From Candidatus Synechococcus calcipolaris G9 (GTDB taxonomy: Bacteria; Cyanobacteriota; Cyanobacteriia; Thermosynechococcales; Thermosynechococcaceae), in NCBI RefSeq assembly GCF_029582805.1, contig NZ_JAKKUT010000001.1:427068-491067 (forward strand): a DNA stretch of 64,000 nucleotides. The letters run 5' to 3'. Below the pieces are notes generated by a model, which ran no database searches, was not told where the DNA came from, and worked only from the letters and a program-made list of their open reading frames with translations. This document shows, in pieces, positions 17,076 through 25,758 of the stretch. The translations under genes were made by a program, and so were the position numbers. The number at the start of each line of letters is the position of its first letter. The stretch's first letter is position 1.

Positions 17076-17798
17076 TCAATCTGCGGGTTCTTCCAGAATA
17101 GCCTGTAGCCAGGGGGGCGGATCCGGAATGGGATTGCCTAGGCGATCTAGGAGCATCCAGGCAACGATATGGACAATGAGGGCGTAGACCGTAGATTGCA
17201 TCAGAACCAACAGCAATGCCACCCCCTGCACCATCCACAGGTCTAAAACCAGTAAGATATTTAGCTGCACTAGGGCCCAATCAATAAAGCTCGTGACTTG
17301 CTGATTAAAGTAAATCCAAAGATTCTCTCCCAAGAGTAAGGATATCAGGGCCACTTGGAAAAAGAAACCCACCGTGCCCAAGATGCCCCCCCAGAAGATG
17401 GAGACCCCCCAACTTTGCTGTTTCCGCCAACATCCACCAAAGACCACGCCCATAATCCCATGGGGTATAAGGTACTGCAAACTCCGGGGCGGCCCCATTA
17501 AAACGGACAGAAGCAGGGCACTGACAATGGCGGCCATCCAAGCGGCCCGTCGATGCCAACGCAGATACACTAGGGCAATGGGAATAGGGAAAAATATCCG
17601 TAATAGCGGCCCAACCGGAAAGTAGAAATTAATCAGCCAAATCAAGGCGGCGGTACTGGCTAGAAAGGCCGTCTCTGTAATCACCAAGGTGCGTTGAATG
17701 CGTTGCCGTACTAAGGACTGGGCAAAGTCATGATCTACGATCGCCCCGGACTCATTTTCTGGAAACAGTTCATCATCACTGAGGGGGGGAGGATTCAT
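17076..17798 (-). CDS. DUF2232 family membrane protein
   Basis: A 240-residue polytopic membrane protein with about six hydrophobic stretches, for example TAFLASTAALIWLINFYFP, AAWMAAIVSALLLSVLMG, ILGTVGFFFQVALISLLLG and ALLLVLMQSTVYALIVHIV. The motif GPPRSLQYLIPHGIMGVVFG with the cysteine-containing GGCWRKQQSW is characteristic of cyanobacterial DUF2232. The N-terminal 25 residues are acidic and cytosolic-looking. The family may relate to S-component-like transport modules, but this is not proven. Confidence 0.82.
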   Translation of the reverse strand: MNPPPLSDDELFPENESGAIVDHDFAQSLVRQRIQRTLVITETAFLASTAALIWLINFYFPVGPLLRIFFPIPIALVYLRWHRRAAWMAAIVSALLLSVLMGPPRSLQYLIPHGIMGVVFGGCWRKQQSWGVSIFWGGILGTVGFFFQVALISLLLGENLWIYFNQQVTSFIDWALVQLNILLVLDLWMVQGVALLLVLMQSTVYALIVHIVAWMLLDRLGNPIPDPPPWLQAILEEPAD

Positions 17799-17846
17799 AG
17801 GGTATCTTGGCAGAGATTAATAAATACGAGGTAAAAATGCGACGGG

Positions 17847-18428
17847 TTAAAAAATACTAATGGGAATATTGGGATTCAGCCAAACTCGGCACACTAAATC
17901 GGAGGCCCTGTTACCAACAAAATCTGGTACTGCCTGACCTTGGGAGTCTAGAACATTGGGAACAAAGGGAACCGTAACCGCTGCAAAATCACAGATATAG
18001 GCTCCTAAAACCGTTTGGCGGCGATCGCGAATGATTAGATGATAGCCATAATTACTGGCACTGGTTCCCAAATGATTGACCAGGGAAAATCGCTCAAAAT
18101 AGCCATAGCGGGCCCACTCGCGATCGGAAACAAGCATATCGACTCGCCCACCCACCCAATCCTCTACGGGATGGGCTTGCCAAGATTCAACGATCCCGGC
18201 ACCAAACTGATCAACGCTCCACCATAAACTAGGAACCGTTAACCCCAACTGGGAGGGGTGGCGACTGGAGATTACATCCCCCGTTGTCGGTGTCTCTAGC
18301 ACCTGGCGCACCGCATTGGGCATCCCCCCAGGGGTGACATTGGCCTGCCCCGCCCCCATTAGGGCCAACAGGAGGCCCATGCCGCCTAATCCGCCCCATA
18401 GCCCCTGGTAAGCGTACCCCTTAGCCAT
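17847..18428 (-). CDS. Conserved exported hypothetical protein
   Basis: A 193-residue protein. The ATG at 18428 lies 6 bp after the desC stop and gives a good signal peptide (MAKGYAYQGLWGGLGGMGLLLALMGAGQAN). A longer frame reaching 18545 overlaps desC and is not credible. The mature part has GLTVPSLWWSVDQFG, DMLVSDREWARYGYFERFSLVNHLG, YGYHLIIRDRR and SDLVCRVWLNP. I recognise it only as a cyanobacterial hypothetical family. Its close coupling to desC suggests a shared transcript. Confidence 0.7.
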   Translation of the reverse strand: MAKGYAYQGLWGGLGGMGLLLALMGAGQANVTPGGMPNAVRQVLETPTTGDVISSRHPSQLGLTVPSLWWSVDQFGAGIVESWQAHPVEDWVGGRVDMLVSDREWARYGYFERFSLVNHLGTSASNYGYHLIIRDRRQTVLGAYICDFAAVTVPFVPNVLDSQGQAVPDFVGNRASDLVCRVWLNPNIPISIF

Positions 18429-18433
18429 TCGTT

Positions 18434-19291
18434 CTAGCCATCTATCGATGTTGCGGTACTGGTATCCACTAACCGAACCTTGGTAGCCAAGCCTAGGGCC
18501 TGGAGCACGCGAATCGTCATCCAAGTGAAGTCTACCTCCCACCACTTGAGACCATGGCGGGCTGAGTGGGGATAGGCATGGTGATTATTATGCCAACCTT
18601 CCCCATAGGAGAGCAGGGCTACCCACCAACAATTGGTCGAAGCATCGGCACAGTCAAAATTCCGGTAGCCAAACTGATGGGTGGCACTATTGACAAACCA
18701 GGTAATATGGTAGACCACCACTAAACGGACAAAAATACCCCAGACAAGAAAGGGAAGACCACCCCAGGCATAGAACAGCAGAGCTAGGACAATTTGAATG
18801 GGGATAAAATTTTTATTTAAGAGCTGATAAAACTTATCATCCTTAATATCTTTGGTTAAGCGTTCAATTTCTGACTTGGCGGGAATATCGTAGAGCATCC
18901 AGCCCATGTGACTCCACCAAAAACCCTGGCGGGAATTATGTTGATCCGCATCGGTATCGGAATGAATATGATGATTACGGTGCAGTCCAACCCATTCAAA
19001 GACACTTCCTTCACAGGCAAGGGTTCCACAAAATACAAGCACGTATTCCAGCCATTTAGGGGTTTGAAAACTACGGTGACTCAGGAGTCGGTGCCAGCCC
19101 AAGGTAATTCCTAGTCCACCGGTAATCCAATAAAATGTAACCGCTAATCCCACCGCCGACCAACTAAACGTTCCAGGCAAAAAAACAAGTAAGGCCCCAA
19201 GGTGGATAATGGCCATAAAAATAATGGTTTTCCAGTTGGGGATAAGACTTGATGGCGGTAAGGCAGATGCAGGACTCGACGTTGAACTCAT
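18434..19291 (-). CDS. desC: Acyl-lipid delta-9 fatty acid desaturase
   Basis: A 285-residue membrane desaturase with the three histidine boxes of the class: GWHRLLSHRSF (box HxxxxH, about 67-72), GLHRNHHIHSD (HxxHH, about 104-108) and GEGWHNNHHAYPHS (HNNHH, about 240). Four hydrophobic segments flank them. DesC introduces the first double bond at delta-9 of lipid-bound stearate and so sets membrane fluidity. No other des gene is adjacent. It is co-oriented with the hypothetical gene 6 bp downstream. Confidence 0.93.
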   Translation of the reverse strand: MSSTSSPASALPPSSLIPNWKTIIFMAIIHLGALLVFLPGTFSWSAVGLAVTFYWITGGLGITLGWHRLLSHRSFQTPKWLEYVLVFCGTLACEGSVFEWVGLHRNHHIHSDTDADQHNSRQGFWWSHMGWMLYDIPAKSEIERLTKDIKDDKFYQLLNKNFIPIQIVLALLFYAWGGLPFLVWGIFVRLVVVYHITWFVNSATHQFGYRNFDCADASTNCWWVALLSYGEGWHNNHHAYPHSARHGLKWWEVDFTWMTIRVLQALGLATKVRLVDTSTATSIDG

Positions 19292-19380
19292 AGATCAATC
19301 CAAAAAGAATAATTGAACAGAGATAGACCGCCCAATAGCGATACCTAAAAGATTTACACCAAATATGAGGTTAACGCATC

Positions 19381-20607
19381 ATGGACTCAGCCATTGTGCC
19401 ATCAGCGGCGCGGGCACTAGCTCCCATCTTTTCGGAGATTGATGGTCAAGTCAAGACCAATTTAGGGCGGGTTCTACGGGCCTTTCGTCAGCACAAGGTC
19501 GGCAGTCATCATTTTGCCAGTGTCTCCGGCTATGGACACAATGATTTGGGACGAGATGTCCTCGATCGGGTCTTTGCGGAGGTGATGGGGGCGGAGGCGG
19601 CTATGGTGCGGGTACAGTTTGTATCGGGAACCCATGCGATCGCTGCGGCTTTGTTTGGTATTTTGCGGCCGGGGGATGAACTCCTGGCTGTGGTCGGTAA
19701 ACCCTACGACACCCTCGAAGAAGTGATTGGTACCCGTGGCCAGGGCCAAGGCTCCCTGAAAGACTTTGGCATTAGCTACCGCGAAATTGCCCTCACGGAT
19801 CAGGGAGAACCGGACTGGGGAGCGATCGCCACCGCCATTGAACCCCAAACTCGCATGGTATTAATTCAACGCTCCTGTGGTTACAGTTGGCGCCCCAGTC
19901 TGGGCATAGAGCAGATTGCTCAGTTAATCCAATTGATCAAAAAACAAAACCCAGAGGTGGTCTGCTTTGTGGATAACTGCTACGGCGAATTTGTCACATC
20001 CCAGGAACCCACCCACGTTGGCGCAGATCTAATCGCTGGCTCCCTGATTAAAAATCCAGGGGGGACCATTGTCACCGCAGGGGGCTACATTGCCGGCCGT
20101 CAAGACTATGTGAATGCTGCCGCCTGTCGATTAACCGCGCCGGGGATTGGCCGAGAGGGAGGGGCCACCTTTGAGCAACACCGACTCCTCTTCCAGGGTC
20201 TATTTCTTGCCCCCCAGATGGTGGGAGAGGCCCTCAAGGGTAATTATTTAACCGGTTATGTGTTTGATCAATTGGGCTATGAGGTCAACCCAGCCCCTCG
20301 GGAGCCGCGTCGCGATGTGATTCAGGGGATCAAACTAGGCACCCCCGAAAAATTAATCCAGTTTTGCCGAATCTTACAGAGCTATTCCGCCGTAGATTCC
20401 TACCTAGAACCAATTCCGGCTCCCATGCCCGGCTATGACACTCCCCTAGTGATGGCCGGGGGCACATTTATTGATGGCAGTACCGCCGAGTTATCCGCCG
20501 ATGGCCCGCTGCGATCGCCCTACGTGGTTTTTTGCCAAGGGGGAACCCACTGGACCCATGTGGCCCTGGCCCTTGAAGCCATGGTTGAGGCCATTGGCCC
20601 AGCCTAA
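19381..20607 (+). CDS. PLP-dependent methionine gamma-lyase-like family protein
   Basis: A 408-residue PLP enzyme of the cystathionine-beta-lyase-like family once called 'aluminium resistance protein'. Signatures are HFASVSGYGHNDLGRDVLDRV, AMVRVQFVSGTHAIAAALFG, CFVDNCYGEF, ADLIAGSLIKNPGGTI with the PLP lysine, and GGYIAGRQDYV. The substrate in cyanobacteria is not established. Sulfur amino acid lyase activity is the family-based guess. It is divergent from desC. Confidence 0.85.
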   Translation: MDSAIVPSAARALAPIFSEIDGQVKTNLGRVLRAFRQHKVGSHHFASVSGYGHNDLGRDVLDRVFAEVMGAEAAMVRVQFVSGTHAIAAALFGILRPGDELLAVVGKPYDTLEEVIGTRGQGQGSLKDFGISYREIALTDQGEPDWGAIATAIEPQTRMVLIQRSCGYSWRPSLGIEQIAQLIQLIKKQNPEVVCFVDNCYGEFVTSQEPTHVGADLIAGSLIKNPGGTIVTAGGYIAGRQDYVNAAACRLTAPGIGREGGATFEQHRLLFQGLFLAPQMVGEALKGNYLTGYVFDQLGYEVNPAPREPRRDVIQGIKLGTPEKLIQFCRILQSYSAVDSYLEPIPAPMPGYDTPLVMAGGTFIDGSTAELSADGPLRSPYVVFCQGGTHWTHVALALEAMVEAIGPA

Positions 20608-20638
20608 TCCACTTAAAACCTGCGTAAATAAGACCGGC

Positions 20639-21931
20639 TTAAAGCGTACTGAAGACCGCCTTAGCTGCGGCCAGGGTTTCTTCAATTTCGCGATCGCCAT
20701 GGGCCAAGGAGGTAAAGCCAGCTTCAAACTGGGACGGAGCTAAATACACCCCATGCTCCAACATACCCCGATGGAAGGCGGCAAATTTAGCAGTATCGGC
20801 CTGTTTAGCATCGTCGTAGCTATGCACCGGCCCGGCGGTAAAGAACATACCAAACATGCCACTAATATGGCCACCACAGACGGCATGGCCCGCAGACCTG
20901 GCCAATTCCAGTAATCCCTGCACCAAGGTTGCCGATACCCGATCTAAATGCTCATAGGCCCCAGGACGACTAAGGATTTCTAGGGTTTTAATCCCGGCAG
21001 TCATGGCCAAGGGATTCCCCGAGAGAGTTCCCGCCTGATAGACCGGCCCCGCAGGTGCAATCATCGCCATAATATCGGCTCGGCCACCGTAGGCTCCCAC
21101 CGGTAACCCACCACCAATGACTTTACCTAGGGTTGTCAAATCGGGTGTAATCCCAAATTTTTCCTGGGCACCGCCGTAGGCTAAACGAAAGCCCGTCATC
21201 ACTTCATCAAAAACCAAAAGGGCACCATACTGCTGGGTGAGTTCCCGCAGGCCTGCCAAAAAGCCCGGATCCGGCACAATAAATCCGGCATTCCCCACCA
21301 CTGGCTCAAGAATCACCCCACAAATATCTTCGGGGTACTCAGCAAAAAGCTTTTTCACCGCTTCTAGATCATTGTAGGGAGCGGTTAGGGTACTGGCGGT
21401 AGTTGCCTTGGGTACGCCCGGAGAATCGGGCAATCCAAGGGTGGCAACCCCTGACCCCGCCTTTACCAAAAACATATCGGCATGGCCGTGGTAACAGCCT
21501 TCAAACTTAATGACTTTATCCCGCCCCGTAAAGGCCCGCATCAGTCGCAGGACTGCCATACAGGCTTCCGTTCCCGAATTAACAAACCGCACCATTTCGA
21601 CACTAGGAACGGCGGCAATGACCATTTCGGCGAGGACATTTTCTAACACACAGGGGGCCCCAAAACTGGTTCCCTTATCCAAGGCCTCATGGAGAGCGGC
21701 AATGACTTCTGGGTGAGCATGGCCGACAATGGCTGGCCCCCACGTGCCCACATAGTCAATGTATTGATTTCCATCCACATCCCAAATGGATGCTCCCTGC
21801 ACCCGGTCAAACACAATCGGTTGACCACCCACGGATTTGAAAGCTCGCACGGGTGAACTGACGCCACCGGGCATGAGTTTTTGGGCAGCAGTAAAAATAT
21901 CTTGAGATTTGGTTGTATTTAAGGCAGACAA
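20639..21931 (-). CDS. hemL: Glutamate-1-semialdehyde 2,1-aminomutase
   Basis: A PLP enzyme that converts glutamate-1-semialdehyde to 5-aminolevulinate, the entry of all tetrapyrroles. It shows [72 protein letters not shown] and [18 protein letters not shown], which contains the PLP lysine. I place the start at a TTG (21931-21929) because AAAGGAG lies 8 bp upstream and the resulting 430 residues match the family. The ATG-led longer frame from 21985 adds 18 residues not seen in HemL. It is divergent from the NmrA-like gene. Confidence 0.95.
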   Translation of the reverse strand: MSALNTTKSQDIFTAAQKLMPGGVSSPVRAFKSVGGQPIVFDRVQGASIWDVDGNQYIDYVGTWGPAIVGHAHPEVIAALHEALDKGTSFGAPCVLENVLAEMVIAAVPSVEMVRFVNSGTEACMAVLRLMRAFTGRDKVIKFEGCYHGHADMFLVKAGSGVATLGLPDSPGVPKATTASTLTAPYNDLEAVKKLFAEYPEDICGVILEPVVGNAGFIVPDPGFLAGLRELTQQYGALLVFDEVMTGFRLAYGGAQEKFGITPDLTTLGKVIGGGLPVGAYGGRADIMAMIAPAGPVYQAGTLSGNPLAMTAGIKTLEILSRPGAYEHLDRVSATLVQGLLELARSAGHAVCGGHISGMFGMFFTAGPVHSYDDAKQADTAKFAAFHRGMLEHGVYLAPSQFEAGFTSLAHGDREIEETLAAAKAVFSTL

Positions 21932-22046
21932 AATGATCTCCTTTTGCGGTATCAGTGATGTCTTGAAACGCTCTCTGTTGCTCAAGCTTATCAGATCAGG
22001 TTATATTACTAGCAGATAAAAATATGTCCCCAGGAAGTGATTGCCA

Positions 22047-22796
22047 ATGACGACTCTTGTGGTTGGAGCAAGTGGTGCAACTGGAAGGCTGCTAGTAAGG
22101 GAGTTGTGTGATCGGGGTGAATATGTCAGAGTCATTGTGCGATCGCCCCATAGGCTGCCCGAAGCCCTAATAAATCACGATCGCTTAACCGTGATCTGTG
22201 CCAGTATTTTGGAACTTAGGGATGACGAGATCGCTCAGTATGTTGGCGGCTGTGACGCGGTAGCTTTTTGCCTGGGGCATAATATGACCTTGAAAGGTAT
22301 TTTTGGTCATCCGCGTAAACTGGTGACGGATGCCACGCGCCGAGTATGTAATGCCATTAAAGCCAACGCATCAGATAAATTAGATCAGTCAGACAGGTTA
22401 GATAAACCAACTAAATTTGTACTCATGAACACGGCGGGTAATAGCAATCGCGATCGCCAGGAGCCGATTTCCTTTAGACAACAGTGCGTTATTTGGCTGC
22501 TTCGTGTGCTTTTGCCTCCCCATTTGGACAATGAACAGGCTGCGGACTATCTACGCACTAAGATTGGACAGAATGACGGGGCGATCGCGTGGGTTGCTGT
22601 TCGTCCAGACAATTTGATCAATGAGGATCAGGTCACACCATACGAGGTCTATGCTTCACCGACTAGGAGCGCGATTTTTGATGCAGGCTTAACCAGTCGC
22701 ATTAACGTTGCCCACTTCATGGCTGACTTAATCACTAGGGAGGAGATATGGAACGAGTGGAGGGGACAGATGCCTGTGATCTACAACGCGGTATAA
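22047..22796 (+). CDS. NmrA/atypical SDR-family NAD(P)-binding protein
   Basis: A 249-residue extended-SDR protein with TLVVGASGATGRLLVRELCDRG (Rossmann GxxGxxG), an acidic turn region, VAFCLGHNMTLKGIFGHP, KFVLMNTAGNSNRD and AIAWVAVRPDNLINED. It lacks a clear YxxxK pair, as in NmrA-like redox sensors. It starts at the ATG 22047; a TTG at 22041 is also in frame. The gene is isolated and function is unassigned. Confidence 0.8.
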   Translation: MTTLVVGASGATGRLLVRELCDRGEYVRVIVRSPHRLPEALINHDRLTVICASILELRDDEIAQYVGGCDAVAFCLGHNMTLKGIFGHPRKLVTDATRRVCNAIKANASDKLDQSDRLDKPTKFVLMNTAGNSNRDRQEPISFRQQCVIWLLRVLLPPHLDNEQAADYLRTKIGQNDGAIAWVAVRPDNLINEDQVTPYEVYASPTRSAIFDAGLTSRINVAHFMADLITREEIWNEWRGQMPVIYNAV

Positions 22797-22928
22797 GCAA
22801 GTGCCGTGCATTAAAAGAAAGCAATCGTTGACTTAGTCGCCCAACCAAAAGCCTTATACAGACGAAAATGGTTCCTATCGATCTGGAAGAAAAGATCATC
22901 TTCACTAGTCTTTGGAGAATAATGCAAT

Positions 22929-23150
22929 CTACTTAGCTGGCTGGCTGCTACGCGATGATTCTAATTTCTGCCTAATTGCTGCCTGAATCTTTGCATCAAA
23001 ATCAGGATCGCTCGGGCTTGCAATGAGAGATTTTGGACGCTGACTGAACCTATCCAAATACGCCTGAAAAGCAGCTTGATCTTGGCGGTTTGACAGAAAG
23101 TACCGTTTTAATTCGGCATCACTCATGGCATCAAAATTCACTTGACTCAT
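22929..23150 (-). CDS. DUF6887 family small protein
   Basis: A 73-residue protein: MSQVNFDAMSDAELKRYFLS, then RQDQAAFQAYLDRFSQRP and DPDFDAKIQAAIRQKLE. This 'MSDxELKxYxLxNRxDxxAFxAYxDR' pattern is the DUF6887 family, common in cyanobacteria next to DUF6888. Its ATG overlaps the upstream DUF6888 stop by 1 bp. Size, overlap and mobility suggest a toxin-antitoxin-like pair, in which this acidic protein would be the antitoxin. That role is inference. Confidence 0.8.
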   Translation of the reverse strand: MSQVNFDAMSDAELKRYFLSNRQDQAAFQAYLDRFSQRPKSLIASPSDPDFDAKIQAAIRQKLESSRSSQPAK

Positions 23151-23338
23151 CAGAACACCTCTCCATTCGGCACAATTTCAAACTCAAGATATTCACCATA
23201 TCCGGCTAAGACATACACGTTGCCAGTCCGACGATCAAGACAAACTAGATGAATCGGTTGTAACATGACATACGTCAACTGATAGCTAACGCGGTATAGA
23301 CTCTCTAGCTGAGCAGCCGTAGGCATTTTGTCACTCAC
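23150..23338 (-). CDS. DUF6888 family small protein
   Basis: A 62-residue protein with QLESLYRVSYQLTYVMLQPIHLVCLDRRTGNVYVLAGYGEYLEFEI, the DUF6888 pattern. The start shown is a GTG; an ATG four codons later (23326) is an alternative. It is coupled to the DUF6887 gene that follows. The pair is scattered among cyanobacterial genomes in many copies, as expected of mobile small modules. Biochemistry is unknown. Confidence 0.8.
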   Translation of the reverse strand: MSDKMPTAAQLESLYRVSYQLTYVMLQPIHLVCLDRRTGNVYVLAGYGEYLEFEIVPNGEVF

Positions 23339-23748
23339 GTCACCCGTTGCCTATCTTAACAGATGCTTCGAGTTCAAACGGACTCAAACGGCTGTGATTG
23401 TCTTTCGTTCTTTGGTTAGTTGCATAGTATCCAGTACAGTTTGTTCAATCTCATTTTGTACTGTTTTTATATATCCTTTACAATGACTACCCTTTTATTT
23501 TCTGTCCATGGGCATAGTTTTTAGGTAAGCTCGTAAAGCCTCATGGAAAAGGTAGTCTATCTTTGTAAATCAACGATATCAAGGTGCAAGGAAGATAGAG
23601 TGGAAAGAACGGAAATTCATCCTGACCCATTTCACACTATCAATCTTAGGTAGTCTAGAAAACATCAAATTCCAGGAAAAAAAATTAACTTATATAGATA
23701 GACCCAAAAGTCAGGATTGTTCATCGTATAAGTTGAGGTAGCCCAACG
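23339..23748. other. Intergenic, AT-rich, possible antitoxin relic
   Basis: No intact gene is visible in these 410 bp. On the reverse strand at about 23570-23505 a stop-free piece reads KIDYLFHEALRAYLKTMPMD and ends at a stop, with DIVDLQR in a neighbouring frame just before it. This resembles the end of a small antitoxin-type protein that has lost its start. It lies between the DUF6888 gene and the kinase. Confidence 0.3.
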
Positions 23749-25758
23749 GTGTTCTCGACGGGGGAGATAGCCGAAAATTCCGAAAAGATAATCAGGGCGG
23801 GGCTGAATCATCAGCTTGTGGATAACCGCTATTATATCCTGCGTCTTTTAGGAACTGGGGGGTTTGGAGATACCTACCTTGCCAAAGACATCGGCCGCCC
23901 CAGTAATCCCCTCTGCATCATTAAACATCTAAAACCCGCCAGTCTCACCCCCGATTTTTTGGCCCAATTGCAAGGACTGTTTCATCGCCAAGCAGAGTTT
24001 TTAGGGCGATTAACCCACCATGATCAAATGCCCAGTCTGGTGGCATCCTTTGAAATCAATCAGGAATTTTATATCGTCCATGACTATGTGGAAGGCCACA
24101 CCATGGATCGGGAATTTCTACAGGATTATCGCTGGACAGAAACCCAGGTTACGGATTTATTACGAGATGTCTTAGGTATTCTCTGTTTTGCCCATGCCCA
24201 AGGGGTGGTTCACGGAGATTTGAAGCCGGAAAATTTAGTGCGCCGCTACCGGGACAATCGGGTTGTGCTCGTGGACTTTGCAACGGTACGTCAAGTTCAG
24301 AAACAGGTGGTGACAACAGATGGTCAGGTTCTAGTCACCATTTCTGTTAGTACTCCAGGCTATACGACGGATACAGCAACAGGAACAGTCACCCCCGACT
24401 ATAGCCGCGATATTTATGCCGCTGGATTATTGGCCATTCGTGCCTTAACGGGACTGCCCCTAGAAGCTCTAAAAACCGATAAAAACAGTGGTGAAATTAT
24501 CTGGGAGGCCCAAGCTCTGGCAAATTTTGAACTGGAAGCGTTCATTAGCCGCATGGTGGATCCCGACCCAGAAAATCGCTTTACCAATGCAAAGGAAGCT
24601 TTGCGGGGCCTCCTCCATCTCACGGATTTCTATGTACCAGAAAGTGTTCAGTTACAAACCAATGAATTAGAGGTATCGGAAGAAACCCCCGATCCGCCGG
24701 CAACGATTACGCCAACCCTACCCAATTCCCTCCATGGGGAACTTCTCTCCCCAGAACAACTGGAAAACCTGGACTCCTGGCTACCCGGTAGTAATGGATC
24801 CGCGATCTCAGCTAATCGCCAATCATCTACCCCATCAGTCACCAAAAAAACCTCAACAAAAAAAACATCTGAAAATCCAAGTAATCCCAAAACCCTGTTG
24901 TCTCTGATCCAAAATCAGCAGGGATTACTTCTTTGGGGTGGGGCTGGCCTCCTGTTTCTGTTGGGGGCGATCGCCCTGGTGACGGGTTTCAGTGGTTCCC
25001 AGGACAATCAATGGCAAACGGTCATGGACCAGGCGAAACAAAAATACATTGCCGGAGAATTTCAAGGCTGTATTGATCTGGCTCAACAAATTCCTGAGGA
25101 GGATGGGTTATATTCCCAGGCCCTTACCCTGGTTCAGGACTGTCGTTTGGGCCCGGCCCAGCGGCTGGAACAACAGGGAGATTTGGCCGCAGCCCTTGCA
25201 GCCCTAGAGCAGATACCACCAGAGGATCCCGTCTATCGAGCAGCACAGCAGCGGATGGCAGAGTGGTCAGATCAGCTTCTGTCCCAGGCTAATCAAGCCT
25301 ACCAGGGAGGAGATTTAGACCAGGCTGTGCGTTTAGCCCAAGCCATCCCTGAGCAAAGCCCCACCTATGAAGACACCCAGGCGGCGATCGCCAGTTGGCA
25401 AGCAGAAGGGCAACGGAATCAAATTCTCCTCACCCAAGCTCGTCAAGCTTTTGATCAGAGAAATTGGCAAGAAGCGATCGCCTTAACGGAGAAAGTCACC
25501 CTCTTGGGCCAACCAGTTCCCGAAGGCTCAGACTATTGGCGACAACACATTGAACCCCTGGTTGTGAATGCCCAAAACCAACTGGCTACCTCCCAAGCCA
25601 ATCCCGTTGCCCAGCCCGAGTCTACCCCAACACCGGGGTCGGGATCAGGGGCCACCACCGAACCTCCTCCTCCTGAAGAAAGACCCATCCTAGGGGAAAC
25701 AGAGAACTTGAATCCCCTCGAAACTGGCGAAGATATGCAGCAGCGGCAAGAACCTTAA
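23749..25758 (+). CDS. Membrane Ser/Thr protein kinase with TPR-like C-terminal region
   Basis: A 669-residue protein starting at a GTG. The kinase domain (about 25-290) has ILRLLGTGGFGDTYLAKD (Gly loop), CIIKHLKP (ATP lysine), VVHGDLKPENLVRRY (catalytic loop, HGD in place of HRD) and VLVDFATVRQ (DFA in place of DFG), then SVSTPGYTTD. A transmembrane helix (LLLWGGAGLLFLLGAIALVTGF, about 395-417) leads to an outer part of repeated AxAAL/AIPE helices resembling TPRs, with a Pro/Thr tail. The GDLKPEN and DFA changes occur in other cyanobacterial kinases, but activity should not be assumed. Partners are unknown; the FHA-ABC exporter is one phosphothreonine reader in this window. Confidence 0.87.
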   Translation: MFSTGEIAENSEKIIRAGLNHQLVDNRYYILRLLGTGGFGDTYLAKDIGRPSNPLCIIKHLKPASLTPDFLAQLQGLFHRQAEFLGRLTHHDQMPSLVASFEINQEFYIVHDYVEGHTMDREFLQDYRWTETQVTDLLRDVLGILCFAHAQGVVHGDLKPENLVRRYRDNRVVLVDFATVRQVQKQVVTTDGQVLVTISVSTPGYTTDTATGTVTPDYSRDIYAAGLLAIRALTGLPLEALKTDKNSGEIIWEAQALANFELEAFISRMVDPDPENRFTNAKEALRGLLHLTDFYVPESVQLQTNELEVSEETPDPPATITPTLPNSLHGELLSPEQLENLDSWLPGSNGSAISANRQSSTPSVTKKTSTKKTSENPSNPKTLLSLIQNQQGLLLWGGAGLLFLLGAIALVTGFSGSQDNQWQTVMDQAKQKYIAGEFQGCIDLAQQIPEEDGLYSQALTLVQDCRLGPAQRLEQQGDLAAALAALEQIPPEDPVYRAAQQRMAEWSDQLLSQANQAYQGGDLDQAVRLAQAIPEQSPTYEDTQAAIASWQAEGQRNQILLTQARQAFDQRNWQEAIALTEKVTLLGQPVPEGSDYWRQHIEPLVVNAQNQLATSQANPVAQPESTPTPGSGSGATTEPPPPEERPILGETENLNPLETGEDMQQRQEP

